Shown piece after piece: positions 63,492 to 64,000 of a stretch of DNA of 64,000 nt; position 1 is the first letter of the stretch, and every line of letters starts with the position of its first letter. Source of the stretch: Casuarina equisetifolia (Eukaryota; Streptophyta; Magnoliopsida; Fagales; Casuarinaceae). The position numbers and the translations under genes were made by a program. Under the pieces are notes generated by a model that had not been told where the DNA came from, searched no databases, and was given only the letters and a program-made list of their open reading frames with translations. The stretch is from assembly GCA_028551475.1 (NCBI GenBank), contig CM052360.1, forward strand, positions 17,720,501 to 17,784,500, read 5' to 3'.

Positions 63492-64000
63492 TGATAACTC
63501 TATTTTTATAGAGTTATTTTGACTATTTTAGGATATAAATAATACAAGTTTTATAAGATAATATTTAAATTTTGATATATTTATGTAAACTGGTGTTATT
63601 TATGCAGCAAACCCCAAAAGAGCAAAAGAAATAAAGGAAGAGAAAGTTACAAAAAGGCACTTGAAGAAGACAAGGAAAGAAAAAGAAGTCAAAAGAAGAA
63701 AAGAGGAGGCAACGTGTAAAGCAGCAAAAGAGGAGGAAAAGGACAAAAAAGGACAAGAAAGAAAATAAAGGAAAAGGGGCAAAAAAGTGAATTATTAAGG
63801 GAGAATCTTAGGGCACACATCCCAAGATAGAATAAAAAGGCAAAAGAACGTGAATTAAAAGGGGAGGAGAAGGCACCGCACAAGAGTAGAGGAGAATAGG
63901 AGAGAGAAGAGAGAGAAGAGAGAGAAAAGAAGAAGAAGCCGTGTGTTGCCGCTGAAATCAACCAAGGAAGAGAGAAAAAGTGAGAGAAGAAAGAGAAAAC
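63492..64000 (+). repeat. Right LTR of Athila-like element, partial
   Basis: Begins TGATAACTC like the left LTR and repeats its first 500 bases, including the terminal hairpin (63494-63517). It differs by a 9-base and a 3-base insertion in the GA-rich part and a few transitions. It runs off the window. Confidence 0.93.

Larger units (their letters stand above)
54985..64000 (+). mobile_element. Ty3/gypsy Athila-like LTR retrotransposon, right end beyond window
   Basis: Left LTR, tRNA-Asp-type primer site, gag-pol in one frame, a 1.6-kb non-coding part, polypurine tract, and the first 509 bases of the right LTR. Gag type, primer site and LTR length fit the Athila group. LTR similarity of about 98.6% over the compared part makes it much younger than the chromovirus at 11665. 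It is inserted into the copia element, so the insertion order is clear. No env-like frame was found between pol and the right LTR, although Athila elements can carry one. Confidence 0.93.

Noticed and set aside
1..64000. CRISPR arrays, bacterial operons, tRNA or rRNA genes
   Set aside because: No regular short repeats with spacers, no operon-like gene packing and no cloverleaf or rRNA sequence were seen; the tRNA-like matches are retrotransposon primer sites.

Overview
The window looks like nuclear DNA of a eudicot plant, probably a woody or perennial one. It is AT-rich and has intron-containing genes with GT-AG junctions, intronless SAUR genes, an MRL1-type PPR gene of the green lineage, and large LTR retrotransposons. 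It also has X intrinsic protein (XIP) aquaporins, a subfamily known from many dicots but absent from Brassicaceae and monocots. I cannot name the species. No bacterial-type operons, CRISPR arrays, rRNA or tRNA genes were seen. 

Layout. 1-11.4 kb: one intact two-exon CYP79-type cytochrome P450 (2780-4675, +) in otherwise gene-poor DNA. 11.4-23.3 kb: a SAUR array, all on +, with two intact genes (18425-18730, 22967-23263), one copy split by a 330-bp insertion with an exact 5-bp target duplication (20463-21127), and one decayed copy (about 11377-11560). A complete but defective Ty3/gypsy chromovirus (11665-17008, TSD TACAA, LTRs about 94% identical) sits inside the array. 25.0-34.5 kb: a 19-exon PPR gene on the minus strand, reconstructed here to 1102 codons and recognised as MRL1, the chloroplast rbcL mRNA stabilising factor. 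36.6-37.4 kb: a diverged three-copy repeat. 39.3-42.9 kb: a five-exon EF-hand calcium-binding protein (+, 369 aa). 43.2-50.5 kb: three XIP-type aquaporin loci on the minus strand, two intact (276 and 316 aa) and one pseudogene. 

50.6-64.0 kb: a nested transposon stack. A decayed Ty1/copia element (minus) lies in what should be the intron of the third XIP locus, about 50 bp upstream of its surviving exon. That copia element is cut at 54984/54985 by an Athila-like Ty3/gypsy element (+) with 1.4-kb LTRs. The gypsy gag-pol stays in one frame for 5.2 kb, broken only by four stop codons, and its right LTR runs off the window. 

The host genes show no shared pathway: aldoxime formation (CYP79), auxin-related growth (SAUR), chloroplast RNA stability (MRL1), calcium binding and membrane transport (XIP) simply lie next to one another. 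The most informative structures are local gene-family expansion with decay (SAUR, XIP) and the datable nested insertions. I found no clear evidence of a new multi-gene biological system.
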